The notes under the pieces were generated by a model that was not told the DNA's origin, did not search any database, and saw only the letters and a list, made by a program, of their open reading frames with translations. The translations under genes were made by a program, and so were the position numbers. Shown piece after piece: positions 1-8,191 of a stretch of DNA of 64,000 bases; within the stretch, counting starts at the first letter, position 1; every line of letters begins with the position of its first letter. The DNA comes from Arthrobacter sp. V1I9. Lineage in GTDB: Bacteria; Actinomycetota; Actinomycetes; Actinomycetales; Micrococcaceae. The stretch covers positions 2,666,001 to 2,730,000 of the forward strand of contig NZ_JAUSYU010000001.1 in assembly GCF_030817075.1 (NCBI RefSeq). The letters are read 5' to 3'.

Positions 1-91
1 CGGAGGACACGGTGGCTTTGTTGTGCACCCTCCGCAGACTAGTAGAGCTGCCCGGCAGGTGGAAGAGGACCGTCGGTTCTGTCCTTAAAGT

Positions 92-137
92 CCGACGACG
101 GCGCGCCCCATGAGCGCAAGGGGCGCGCCGTCGTCGG
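92..137 (-). terminator. Perfect 18-bp hairpin downstream of folD
   Basis: Positions 92-109 and 120-137 are perfect reverse complements, giving an 18-bp GC-rich stem with a 10-nt loop. It lies just beyond the folD stop codon on the minus strand. There is no strong U-run after it, so it may be a terminator or a transcript-end stabiliser. Confidence 0.75.
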
Positions 138-153
138 GCGTTGAGAAGACGAA

Positions 154-1071
154 CTACCGGGTGATTCCGCTTTGCTGTGCCAATTGGCGTTCCGCGGCTT
201 CCACCACGTTGGTCATCAGCAGTGCAACGGTCATGGGACCGACGCCGCCGGGGTTCGGCGAAATCCAGCCGGCCACCTCGGCCGCGGCGGGCTCGATGTC
301 GCCGTGGACCCTGCTCTTGCCCGTCTCGGGGTCGGTTTCGCGGGTGACGCCGACGTCGAGCACGGCAGCGCCCGGCTTCACGTCTGCGGCCTTGACGATG
401 TGCTTCGCACCCGCCGCGCCCACGATCACGTCCGCCTGACGCAGCAGTTCCGAAAGGTTCTCGGTCCCGGTATGCGTCAGTGTCACGGTGGCGTTCACGG
501 CGCGCCGCGTGAGCAGCAAGCCGATGGAACGGCCGATGGTGACGCCGCGGCCCACCACCACAACGTGCTTGCCGGCGAGGCTGTAGCCGTTGCGCTCGAG
601 GAGCTCGATGACGCCACGGGGCGTGCACGGCAGCGGCGAGGTGATCTCGTTGTTGACGTTGAGTACCAGCCGGCCAAGGTTGGTCGGGTGCAGGCCGTCG
701 GCATCCTTGGCGGGGTCGATGCGCTCGAGGATGGCATCGGTGTCCAGGTGCTTGGGCAGCGGCAGCTGCACGATGTACCCGTGGCAGGCAGGGTCCGCAT
801 TGAGTTCGTCGATGAGGGCTTCAACCTGAGCCTGGGTGGCATCCGCCGGAAGCTCACGCTGGATGGAGTTCATCCCAATCGCCTCGGACTGCTTGTGCTT
901 CATGGACACATACAGCTGGGAAGCGGGGTCAGCGCCCACGAGCACAGTGGCAATGCCGGGAGTGACGCCGGCGGCCTTCAGCGCCGCGACGCGCTCCGTC
1001 AGCTCAGACTTGATGGCGGCCGCGGCCGCCTTGCCGTCAAGAACCTTTGCAGTCTGGGTTGTCTTAGTCAT
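154..1071 (-). CDS. folD: Bifunctional methylenetetrahydrofolate dehydrogenase / methenyltetrahydrofolate cyclohydrolase FolD
   Basis: FolD interconverts 5,10-methylene-THF and 10-formyl-THF in the cytosol, supplying one-carbon units for purine synthesis. The 305-residue length is normal for the family. The N-terminal catalytic YxxxK motif is visible (YVSMK), the Rossmann part has [13 protein letters not shown], and the C-terminal signature PGGVGPMT is intact. It is the second gene of a leftward operon: its start codon lies 3 nt after the glyA stop, so both genes should share the ZTP riboswitch upstream of glyA. That fits the role of both enzymes in feeding folate-dependent purine synthesis. 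A perfect hairpin follows the gene. Confidence 0.97.
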   Translation of the reverse strand: MTKTTQTAKVLDGKAAAAAIKSELTERVAALKAAGVTPGIATVLVGADPASQLYVSMKHKQSEAIGMNSIQRELPADATQAQVEALIDELNADPACHGYIVQLPLPKHLDTDAILERIDPAKDADGLHPTNLGRLVLNVNNEITSPLPCTPRGVIELLERNGYSLAGKHVVVVGRGVTIGRSIGLLLTRRAVNATVTLTHTGTENLSELLRQADVIVGAAGAKHIVKAADVKPGAAVLDVGVTRETDPETGKSRVHGDIEPAAAEVAGWISPNPGGVGPMTVALLMTNVVEAAERQLAQQSGITR

Positions 1072-1074
1072 GGG

Positions 1075-2373
1075 TCACCACTGCTCGTGCGTCGGGTACA
1101 GCGGGAAGTCGGCCGCGAGCTTGTCCACGCGTGACTGCAGGGCCTCGACGTCGGCGGCGTTGCCGGCCTTCAGCGCGGTGGCGATGATTTCTGCCACCTC
1201 GGTGAATTCGGCGGCACCGAAGCCGCGGGTTGCCAGGGCCGGGGTGCCGATGCGCAGGCCGGAGGTGACCATCGGAGGGCGGGGATCGAACGGAACGGCG
1301 TTCCGGTTGACCGTGATGCCCACGGAGTGCAGGAGGTCCTCAGCCTGCTGGCCGTCCAGCTTGGAGTTGCGCAGGTCAACGAGGACCAGGTGTACGTCGG
1401 TGCCGCCGGTGAGGACGGAGACGCCGGCTTCGGCGACGTCCGCCTGGTTGAGGCGGTCGGCGATGATCTTCGCACCTTCCAGGACGCGCTCCTGGCGCTC
1501 CTTGAACTCCTCGGTGCCGGCGATCTTGAAGGCCACGGCCTTGGCGGCGATGACATGCATCAGCGGGCCGCCCTGCTGGCCCGGGAAGACGTTGGAGTTC
1601 AGCTTCTTGGCCCACTCCTGCTTGGCCAGGATTACACCCGAGCGCGGACCTGCGAGGGTCTTGTGCACAGTGGAGGTAACGACGTCGGAGTAGGGCACCG
1701 GACTCGGGTGCAGGCCTGCGGCAACCAGACCGGCGAAGTGCGCCATGTCGGTCCAGAGCAGCGCGCCAACCTCGTCGGCGATGGAACGGAAGGCAGCGAA
1801 GTCCAGGTGCCGCGGGTAGGCGGACCAGCCGGCGATGATGACCTGGGGCTTCTCGGCGATGGCCTGCTCGCGGAGCCTGTCCATGTCCACGCGGAAGTTG
1901 TCTTCCTCCACCTGGTAAGCAGCCACGTTGTAGAGCTTGCCCGAGAAGTTCAGCTTCATGCCGTGGGTCAGGTGGCCGCCGTGGGCCAGGGACAGGCCGA
2001 GGATCTTGTCGCCCGGGGTGATCATGGCGGACAGCGCTGCGGCGTTGGCCTGGGCACCGGAGTGCGGCTGGACGTTGGCGTACTCCGCGCCGAAGAGGGC
2101 CTTGACCCTGTCAATGGCCAACTGCTCGGCGATGTCAACGTACTCGCAGCCGCCGTAGTAGCGGCGGCCCGGGTAGCCCTCTGCATACTTGTTGGTGAGG
2201 ACGGAGCCCTGGGCTTCCATCACGGCGCGCGGGGCAAAGTTCTCGGAAGCAATCATTTCCAGGGTGCCGCGCTGGCGGCCGAGCTCCTGGTCCAGGACTG
2301 CTGCGATTTCGGGATCAAGCTCAGCCAGCGGCTGGTTGCTGACGGCGGTGGTGGAGGTGGCTGTAGTAGTCAC
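1075..2373 (-). CDS. glyA: Serine hydroxymethyltransferase
   Basis: GlyA is the PLP enzyme converting serine plus THF to glycine plus 5,10-methylene-THF, the main cellular one-carbon source. The protein is about 432 residues. Near the N-terminus are [10 protein letters not shown] and the ASENFAP segment, and the PLP lysine sits in [13 protein letters not shown] near residue 236. I place the start at the GTG at 2373 because an AGGAGT ribosome-binding site lies 5 nt upstream; an in-frame ATG at 2403 would add ten residues across that site and is unlikely. The gene is followed at 3 nt by folD and preceded by a roughly 150-nt leader holding a ZTP riboswitch and a terminator-like hairpin. Confidence 0.97.
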   Translation of the reverse strand: MTTTATSTTAVSNQPLAELDPEIAAVLDQELGRQRGTLEMIASENFAPRAVMEAQGSVLTNKYAEGYPGRRYYGGCEYVDIAEQLAIDRVKALFGAEYANVQPHSGAQANAAALSAMITPGDKILGLSLAHGGHLTHGMKLNFSGKLYNVAAYQVEEDNFRVDMDRLREQAIAEKPQVIIAGWSAYPRHLDFAAFRSIADEVGALLWTDMAHFAGLVAAGLHPSPVPYSDVVTSTVHKTLAGPRSGVILAKQEWAKKLNSNVFPGQQGGPLMHVIAAKAVAFKIAGTEEFKERQERVLEGAKIIADRLNQADVAEAGVSVLTGGTDVHLVLVDLRNSKLDGQQAEDLLHSVGITVNRNAVPFDPRPPMVTSGLRIGTPALATRGFGAAEFTEVAEIIATALKAGNAADVEALQSRVDKLAADFPLYPTHEQW

Positions 2374-2456
2374 GAAGAACTCCTGGCTAGGGATAACGGG
2401 CACTGCTTAGGTCAGGCTACCGGTTGACGCACTTTCGCACCTCCATATGACAGCGC

Positions 2457-2521
2457 AAAAATGCGGTCATGGCGCTGCAAGTACTGACGGGGTGCAGCAC
2501 CAATTCCGGCAAGACATGACC
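2457..2521 (-). terminator. Candidate riboswitch-controlled intrinsic terminator in the glyA leader
   Basis: Read on the minus strand, GGTCATG (2521-2515) pairs with CATGACC (2471-2465). An inner GCTGCA/TGCAGC helix lies at 2498-2493 and 2479-2474, and a run of five U follows (2461-2457). It starts just after the 3' conserved element of the ZTP aptamer, where a ligand-controlled terminator would be expected. The switching mechanism is inferred. Confidence 0.6.
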
Positions 2522-2525
2522 CTCG

Positions 2526-2605
2526 GCCCAGGCGTACGATCCGTGGTCTTCGTGATTGCCGCTCCCTGGTGGTTAGCCACCCAACGCCAGTTGCGACCCT
2601 TTCAG
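2526..2605 (-). promoter_or_regulatory. ZTP (pfl) riboswitch aptamer
   Basis: On the minus strand the leader contains the conserved pfl elements in order: GGGTCGCAACTGGCG (from 2599), a GGTGG/CCACC hairpin, GGGAGCG, and after a variable linker CGCCTGGGC (2534-2526). This is the consensus layout of the ZTP/ZMP riboswitch, which senses the AICAR nucleotide that builds up when 10-formyl-THF is short and turns on folate one-carbon genes. Its position ahead of glyA-folD matches known targets of the class. Confidence 0.95.
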
Positions 2606-2647
2606 CCTACCAAATCCGCAGCGCCCTGCGCGGGTACGCTTGTAGGC

Positions 2648-3508
2648 GTGAGTGAAGAGCAGCTGAACCAAGCGTACGTAGTAACCCTGTCCTGCCCGGA
2701 CCGCCCGGGGATCGTCCATGCGGTGGCCGGCGCCCTGCTGGTGGCGGGGTGCAATATTACCGATTCGCAGCAGTACGGCAGCCCGGCAACGGGAAACTTC
2801 TTTATGCGGGTAGAGGTGACGACGGTGGCTGCCGCGTCAGAGCTTCGGGTCGCCCTGGAGCCGGTGGTACAGGCATTCGGCATGCAGTGGAGCCTGAATG
2901 CGGTGGGGCAAAAGGTCCGGACCCTGGTCATGGCCAGCACCGCCGCCCATTGCCTCAATGACCTGCTGTTCCAGCAGCGCTCCGGAACCCTGCCCATCGA
3001 GATCCCCGCCATCGTGTCCAACCACCAGGACCTTGCCGGGCTGGCCGAGTTCTATGGCATTCCGTTTCACCACATCCCTGTCACCAAGGACACCAAGGGG
3101 CAGGCGGAGGACAAGCTCCGCGCCATCATGGCCGAACACGATATTGAACTGACGGTCCTGGCCCGCTACATGCAGATCCTTTCCGACGAGCTCTGCACCG
3201 AGCTCACCGGCAAGGCCATCAACATCCACCACTCCTTCCTGCCGTCCTTCAAGGGCGCCAAGCCGTACCACCAGGCGCACGCCCGCGGCGTGAAGCTGAT
3301 CGGTGCCACCGCCCACTACGTGACGGCTGCACTGGACGAGGGCCCCATCATCGAGCAGGAAGTCATCCGCGTGGACCACGCCCGCACACCGGAGCAGTTC
3401 GTCCAGATGGGCCGGGACGTTGAAGGCCGCACGCTGGTCCAGGCGGTGCAGTGGCACGCAGAGCACCGGGTGCTGCTGGACGGCAACCGCACCGTCGTCT
3501 TTAACTGA
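2648..3508 (+). CDS. purU: Formyltetrahydrofolate deformylase
   Basis: PurU hydrolyses 10-formyl-THF to THF and formate, balancing the folate pools. The product is 286 residues with an N-terminal ACT-type domain (about residues 8-85, beginning YVVTLSCPDRPGIVHAVAG) and a C-terminal formyltransferase-fold domain with INIHHSFLPSF and the HYVT...DEGPII catalytic segment. I chose the GTG at 2648. An upstream in-frame ATG would run antisense through the ZTP riboswitch and adds a non-homologous leader. A TACGCT box at 2635-2640 sits 7 nt before the GTG, so the mRNA may be leaderless. The gene diverges from glyA-folD. Confidence 0.95.
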   Translation: MSEEQLNQAYVVTLSCPDRPGIVHAVAGALLVAGCNITDSQQYGSPATGNFFMRVEVTTVAAASELRVALEPVVQAFGMQWSLNAVGQKVRTLVMASTAAHCLNDLLFQQRSGTLPIEIPAIVSNHQDLAGLAEFYGIPFHHIPVTKDTKGQAEDKLRAIMAEHDIELTVLARYMQILSDELCTELTGKAINIHHSFLPSFKGAKPYHQAHARGVKLIGATAHYVTAALDEGPIIEQEVIRVDHARTPEQFVQMGRDVEGRTLVQAVQWHAEHRVLLDGNRTVVFN

Positions 3509-3535
3509 CGGTGAACTAAGCGTCAGGGAGGCGCG

Positions 3536-4204
3536 ATGGAACCGGGGGCGGAGGACGGCGAGCGCCGCCTGGCCGACTTCTACAACCGGCGGGCCGCTTC
3601 CGGCGCCGACCGCCCGCCGTCGCGCAACCGCGTGAAGCAGCGCCAGCGCTTCATCGCCCTGCTGAAGGCAGAGGGGCGCCACTCCGTCCTCGAAGTCGGG
3701 ACCGGGACGGGTCTGGACGGGTTGAAATTCGTTCAAGCGGGCATCCATTACACGGGAGTGGATCTCGCTGAGGGGCAGGTCCGGCTGGCCCGGGCCAGGG
3801 GCCTGGGTGTATCAGTTGCGAGCGCCCGGCGCCTGCCGTTCCCAAACGGTTCGTTCCCGGCATTGTGGTCGATGAGCACCTTGCTGCACATCCCCGCATA
3901 CGACATCGACGTCGTCCTGGCAGAGCTGGTGCGCGTCACCGCTCCCGGCGGGCTGATCGCCGTCGGCCTCTGGTCCGGCGACGATGAAGAGGTACTGAAT
4001 CCCGAGGACGACGTCGAGCCCCGCTTTTTCAGCCGGCGCAGCGACGCGACGGTCCGGGAAGTTTTTGGGCGCCATGGCGATTTCGAAGACTTTGTTACGT
4101 GGTCGGAGGGCACGGGTGCAGAATCCGGGCCCGGTGCCGGGTACTGGACCCAGCACTACCAGTTCCTGGTCCTGCGCACCCCCGCGCCTCCCCCACCCAA
4201 CTAG
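3536..4204 (+). CDS. Class I SAM-dependent methyltransferase
   Basis: A 222-residue cytosolic protein with the class I methyltransferase fold. Motif I is VLEVGTGTGLDGLKF, followed by the acidic GVDLAEGQV strand that binds the SAM ribose and the downstream LLHIPAYDID segment. The start at 3536 has a GGGAGG site 5 nt upstream. It lies 27 nt after purU on the same strand and may be co-transcribed, but nothing in the sequence identifies the methyl acceptor. An inverted repeat begins at its stop codon. Confidence 0.85.
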   Translation: MEPGAEDGERRLADFYNRRAASGADRPPSRNRVKQRQRFIALLKAEGRHSVLEVGTGTGLDGLKFVQAGIHYTGVDLAEGQVRLARARGLGVSVASARRLPFPNGSFPALWSMSTLLHIPAYDIDVVLAELVRVTAPGGLIAVGLWSGDDEEVLNPEDDVEPRFFSRRSDATVREVFGRHGDFEDFVTWSEGTGAESGPGAGYWTQHYQFLVLRTPAPPPPN

Positions 4205-4255
4205 CTCGCAGTTAACGTCCCCATTTCGGGTTTTCACGACTTTAACTGCGAGCTA
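4202..4255. repeat. 14-bp inverted repeat with 26-nt spacer (possible dispersed intergenic element)
   Basis: TAGCTCGCAGTTAA at 4202-4215 is perfectly complementary to TTAACTGCGAGCTA at 4242-4255. The repeat fills the gap between the methyltransferase stop and the gamma-carbonic anhydrase gene. It is AT-richer than its surroundings and lacks a U-run, so it reads more like a REP-type element than a standard terminator. Confidence 0.7.
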
Positions 4256-4288
4256 CTTGGACCACGGCGGATGTCCTAGGCTTGGCGC

Positions 4289-4807
4289 ATGGCTCCTCTG
4301 TACCCCTTCGCCGGCAACACCCCGGCCGTCCACGAATCCGCTTTTGTTGCGCCCACCGCCTCGATCATCGGCAACGTCACGATGGCCGAGGACTCCAGCG
4401 CGTTCTACGGGGTCTCCGTACGCGCCGACACCGCCGCCATCACCGTCGGTGCGGGCAGCAACGTGCAGGACAACGTGGTGCTGCACGCGGACCCCGGCTT
4501 CCCCTGCACAGTGGGCCAACGTGTCAGCGTGGGGCACGCCGCCGTCGTGCATGGCTGCACTGTGGAGGACGACTGCCTGATCGGCATGGGCGCGACCGTA
4601 CTTAACGGCGCCGTCATCGGCACCGGCTCGCTCGTGGCAGCCGGCGCCGTCGTCCTGGAGGGCACCATCGTCCCGCCCCGCTCACTCGTGGCGGGCGTGC
4701 CGGGCAAGATCCGCCGCGAACTCACCGGCGAAGAGTACGACGGCGTCCGGGCCAACGCGGCGCGCTACGTGGAGTTGGCCAAGGCGCACCGGGAGATGCA
4801 CGCCTAG
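4289..4807 (+). CDS. Gamma-carbonic anhydrase family protein (left-handed beta-helix)
   Basis: This 172-residue protein consists of repeated hexapeptides such as VGAGSNV, IGMGATV and IGTGSLV, which form a trimeric left-handed beta-helix. The metal-binding histidines of the gamma-carbonic anhydrase family are in place (VVLHAD and VGHAAVVHGC). Likely activity is zinc- or iron-dependent CO2 hydration, although many family members (YrdA/PaaY-like) have uncertain substrates. The start follows the end of the inverted repeat by 33 nt. Its TAG stop overlaps the converging oxidase stop by 4 nt (CTAG, 4804-4807). Confidence 0.9.
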   Translation: MAPLYPFAGNTPAVHESAFVAPTASIIGNVTMAEDSSAFYGVSVRADTAAITVGAGSNVQDNVVLHADPGFPCTVGQRVSVGHAAVVHGCTVEDDCLIGMGATVLNGAVIGTGSLVAAGAVVLEGTIVPPRSLVAGVPGKIRRELTGEEYDGVRANAARYVELAKAHREMHA

Positions 4808-6537
4808 TCCAGGGAAATTGGGCCAATTTCGTCGAGCAGTTCGCCGGGCCCGGGGTTGCCGGGTGCGGCGGAACCACCCAGGTGGTTCAGCACTCCCCAC
4901 ACCGCGTTGAGCCCGGTGGTGACGGCGCCTTCAGCCCAGCCTGCCGTGAACGAGACGTCGTCGCCGGCCAGGAAGATCCCGCGCTGTGAGTCCGGCAGCG
5001 CGTCCTGCTTGAAGTGCGTGAACAGCCGCTGCTGGTAGCGGTAGTGGCCGGGCAGGTTGGCTTTGAAGGCACCCATAAAGTTGGGATCGGCCTCCCAGGA
5101 AACGGTGATCGGCTGGCCCACGATGTGTCCTGCGATGTCCACTCCCGGGTAAATCTGCTCGAGCGAATGCAGCATCAGTTCCACGCGCTCGTCCGCGTCC
5201 AGCGCCAGCCACTTCAGAGCGTCGTCGTTCCAGGTGTAGGAGAGCAGGATGACGGCGGGCTGGTCCGGCCCGTTGTCCAGGAGGTACGTTGCGCGGTTGA
5301 GCCGGTCCGTGAGCGTCATCGAGAGTACTTCGTTCCCGGTTTCAGGATCGATGTCCTTCCAGAACGGCCGGTCCACCATCACAAACGTTTTGGAGGACTG
5401 CATGTAGTGCGAGCGCTCAATGGCCGTCCACAGTTCGGCCGGGAACAGGGCCTCTTCCGTGTGGATTCGGGTGGACAGCAGCCAGGACTGGCAGGTGGTA
5501 ACCACGGCGGGGTAGCTGGCTTCGCGGCCCCAGCGTTCGCGGATCCGCAGGTTTCCGTCGGGGTCGCGGCTGATCCTGCCCACGGCGCCGCGCGGGGAGC
5601 CGGAGTGCAGCGACGCCAGCGACGTTCCTTCCGGCCAGTGGGCCATGCCCGACGGCGCGTGCTGCCACAGTGCCTCGGGGAGCCGCTGCGCTCCCCCGCG
5701 GATAAGCCGGTGCTGGTCGTCGGCGTCCGTGTACACCACCCGGAGGATTTCCAGGATGGAGTTGGGGAAGTCGGTGTCCCAGCCGCCGGTGCCGAAGCCC
5801 ACCTGGCCGAAGGCTTCCCGGTGCGCAAACCCGGCCTTCCTGAATGACTCGCTGGCCGCGATGAAGCCGTAAAAGGTCTGCTCATCCATCAGCGGCAGCA
5901 GCTCGTTCCACAGCTCCTTGATGCGCGCGGTGTCCCTGGACCGGATGGCCTGCTGCATTTCGACAAACTGGGCGCCGTCATTCACGGCTGCCTTCCAGGC
6001 ATCCGCCACTTCGCGGAAGAACGGCGGCAGGTCGCTGGCCTTCTCCGCATAGTGTTTCTGGCCTGCCAGTTCAATCACCGTGCTGGAGGTGGCCGGGGAC
6101 AGGGGGTTCGGGAACTCCTCTGTTTCAAGGCCGAGCAGGTCCACGTAGTGGTAGAACGCCTTGCCGGATTCCGGGAAGCGCATGCCGCCGAGGTCCGCCA
6201 CAACACCGGGCGCAGCGGGGAACGATGCAGTGCGCAGGCGTCCGCCGATCCGATCGGCTTCGTACACCACCGGCCGCAGCCCCAGCTTCATGAGCTCGTA
6301 CGCAGTGACCAGCCCCGAAAGCCCGGCCCCGATGACGGCGACTTCCGTGCCCAGAAGTTCGGGCGGCACGGAACCGAGGCCGTCCGGGTGGGCGAGGTAG
6401 TGGTCGTAGCTGAACGGGAAGTCCGGGTTCAGCATGGTGATGTGACCTGCGTCGGCGCCGCCTGGGCCCGGGGCCGCACCGGGAGTGGCTGATGTGCTGG
6501 ATGGATCTGAGGCCGGCAGTTCGGTGGCGATGGTCAT
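4804..6537 (-). CDS. Flavin monoamine oxidase / tryptophan 2-monooxygenase-like amino-acid oxidase
   Basis: A 577-residue FAD enzyme. After a roughly 30-residue Pro/Ala-rich N-terminus comes NPDFPFSYDHYLAHP, then the dinucleotide fold VAVIGAGLSGL (from about residue 68) and the GGRLRT flavin motif. Near the C-terminus lies GDDVSFTAGWAEGAV, the second FAD-contact segment of amine oxidases. The long N-terminal arm and the GLGSVPPELLG lead-in resemble amino-acid monooxygenases that make amides (IaaM or phenylalanine 2-monooxygenase type) more than simple monoamine oxidases; this is inference. It is translationally coupled (ATGA overlap at 6534-6537) to the upstream APC permease, so the permease probably imports its substrate. 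Confidence 0.85.
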   Translation of the reverse strand: MTIATELPASDPSSTSATPGAAPGPGGADAGHITMLNPDFPFSYDHYLAHPDGLGSVPPELLGTEVAVIGAGLSGLVTAYELMKLGLRPVVYEADRIGGRLRTASFPAAPGVVADLGGMRFPESGKAFYHYVDLLGLETEEFPNPLSPATSSTVIELAGQKHYAEKASDLPPFFREVADAWKAAVNDGAQFVEMQQAIRSRDTARIKELWNELLPLMDEQTFYGFIAASESFRKAGFAHREAFGQVGFGTGGWDTDFPNSILEILRVVYTDADDQHRLIRGGAQRLPEALWQHAPSGMAHWPEGTSLASLHSGSPRGAVGRISRDPDGNLRIRERWGREASYPAVVTTCQSWLLSTRIHTEEALFPAELWTAIERSHYMQSSKTFVMVDRPFWKDIDPETGNEVLSMTLTDRLNRATYLLDNGPDQPAVILLSYTWNDDALKWLALDADERVELMLHSLEQIYPGVDIAGHIVGQPITVSWEADPNFMGAFKANLPGHYRYQQRLFTHFKQDALPDSQRGIFLAGDDVSFTAGWAEGAVTTGLNAVWGVLNHLGGSAAPGNPGPGELLDEIGPISLD

Positions 6538-8081
6538 GGAAGTTCTGCCTTCGTCTGTTCTGGGGTTTGCTGGGTTGAAAGTGGTGGTCCGGAGAGCTCG
6601 CGGTATTCCTCGTTGCTGAGTGCCGCCACCCGTGAGTTCCGGCGGCCGTAACCAAAGTACGCGGCCACGCCCACCAGCATCCAGAGGGCGAAGACCACCC
6701 AGGTGTCAGCGCCGAGGTTCGCCATCAGGTATGCGCACATCGCGGCGCCGAGGATGGGGGTGAGCGGGAAGAGTGGCACGCGGAAGGTGCGTTCCAGCTC
6801 CGGGCGCGTGCGGCGGAGGTAGATGACGGCGACGTTCACCAGGGCGAACGCAAACAGGGTGCCTATGCTGGTGGCATCCGCGAGCGCACCCAGGGGCACC
6901 AGCCCGGCGGTCAGCGCGACGGCGGCCCCCACCAGGAGCGTCCCTGCCACGGGGGTGCCGGTACGGCGGGAAACGCGGCCGAAGACCTTGGGGATGAGCC
7001 CGTCACGGGACATGGACAGCAGGATACGGGTCTGCCCGTAGAGCACCGTCAGGACGATGCTGGCGATTGCCAGCACCGCGCCCACTGCAAAGACGAGTGC
7101 AATCCACGGCTGGCCGGTGGTCTCTTCGAGGATCTTCACCAGGGCCGCCTCCGTTCCGTCGAACCATCCCCATGGCCGGGCGCCGATGGCAGCGACGGCC
7201 ACCAGGACGTAGATGGTGGTGACAATCAGCATGGACAACATAATGGCCCTGGGCAGGTCGCGCTTGGGGTTCCGCGCTTCCTCGCCTGCTGTGGAGGCGG
7301 CGTCGAATCCAATGTAGGAAAAGAAGACGCGGGAGGCTGCGGCGGAGACGCCGGCAGCACCCATGGGCAGCAAGGGCTCAAAGTTGCCGGCGTTGAATGC
7401 GGTGAAGGCCACGGCGCAGAAGAACAGCAGGATGCCCACCTTCACCACCACGATGGAGGTGTTGATCCAGGCGCTTTCCTTCGCGCCGCGGACCAGGAGG
7501 ACGGTTGCGAGCACCACGATGACCATTGCGGGGATGTTGACCACTCCGCCGTCCCCGGGTGGCTGCGACACTGCATCTGGCAGGACGGAGCCGAAGACGG
7601 CAAGCGCTTCATTCACGTACTGGCCGGCACCGACGGCGACGGCGGCCACGGAAACGGCGTACTCCAGCACCAGGCACCAGCCGCAGATCCACGCCATCCC
7701 CTCGCCCATGGTGGCGTACGTGTAGGAATAGCTGGACCCGGCAACGGGCACCAGCCCTGCCATTTCCGCATAGGAAACCGCGGAGAGCAGTGCGGCCAGG
7801 CCGGCGATCGCGAACGAAATCCAGATGGCAGGCCCGGCAAGCGGAACGGATTCGCCCAGAATCACCAGGATGCCGGTGCCGAGGGTTGCCCCAACAGAGA
7901 TCATGGTCAGCTGCAGGACGCCGAAGCTGCGGACCAGGCGGGGGCCGCCGTCGGAGCTTTCTGCCTCGTTGACCATCTGCGCGATTGGCTTGCGGCGCAG
8001 CAGCTGTGCGCCCAGGGCCGGGCGGGCTGCTGTTCCGGCGGTGCCGTCCGGAGCCGGGCCGGAGAGTGTAGGCACAGTCAT
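6534..8081 (-). CDS. APC-superfamily amino acid permease
   Basis: About 515 residues with roughly 12 hydrophobic segments, e.g. MISVGATLGTGILVILG at TM1, where the GTGI-type bend binds substrate in the APC family, and FSYIGFDAASTAGEEARNP in the middle, the classic APC signature. It should be a proton- or sodium-coupled uptake carrier for amino acids or amines in the inner membrane. I place the start at the ATG at 8081 (MTVPTL). The longer reading frame to 8186 has a non-membrane extension overlapping the promoter of the divergent regulator. The downstream oxidase overlaps by 4 nt. Confidence 0.9.
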   Translation of the reverse strand: MTVPTLSGPAPDGTAGTAARPALGAQLLRRKPIAQMVNEAESSDGGPRLVRSFGVLQLTMISVGATLGTGILVILGESVPLAGPAIWISFAIAGLAALLSAVSYAEMAGLVPVAGSSYSYTYATMGEGMAWICGWCLVLEYAVSVAAVAVGAGQYVNEALAVFGSVLPDAVSQPPGDGGVVNIPAMVIVVLATVLLVRGAKESAWINTSIVVVKVGILLFFCAVAFTAFNAGNFEPLLPMGAAGVSAAASRVFFSYIGFDAASTAGEEARNPKRDLPRAIMLSMLIVTTIYVLVAVAAIGARPWGWFDGTEAALVKILEETTGQPWIALVFAVGAVLAIASIVLTVLYGQTRILLSMSRDGLIPKVFGRVSRRTGTPVAGTLLVGAAVALTAGLVPLGALADATSIGTLFAFALVNVAVIYLRRTRPELERTFRVPLFPLTPILGAAMCAYLMANLGADTWVVFALWMLVGVAAYFGYGRRNSRVAALSNEEYRELSGPPLSTQQTPEQTKAELP

Positions 8082-8174
8082 CGTTGACGTCCGTTCTGTC
8101 GTTGGCTGGTTGAGCGGTTTTCCCCTCACCCACAGTAGGGGTGTGAGCCGCATCTCAAGGAGTGCAAAGTGACC

Positions 8175-8191
8175 TATAGTGTTCACTCATG
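8175..8191 (+). promoter_or_regulatory. -10 box for a leaderless pucR-like mRNA
   Basis: TATAGT at 8175-8180 is followed by 8 nt and the ATG at 8189. No Shine-Dalgarno sequence is present, so transcription probably starts at or next to the start codon. Confidence 0.6.

Noticed and set aside
1..111. Tail of a plus-strand gene at the left edge (EDTVALLCTLRRL frame)
   Set aside because: About 37 codons remain, ending within the folD hairpin; too short and basic-biased to support.
2447..2647. N-terminal extension of purU to an upstream ATG
   Set aside because: It crosses the ZTP riboswitch antisense, has no ribosome-binding site and adds residues unlike the ACT domain start of the family.
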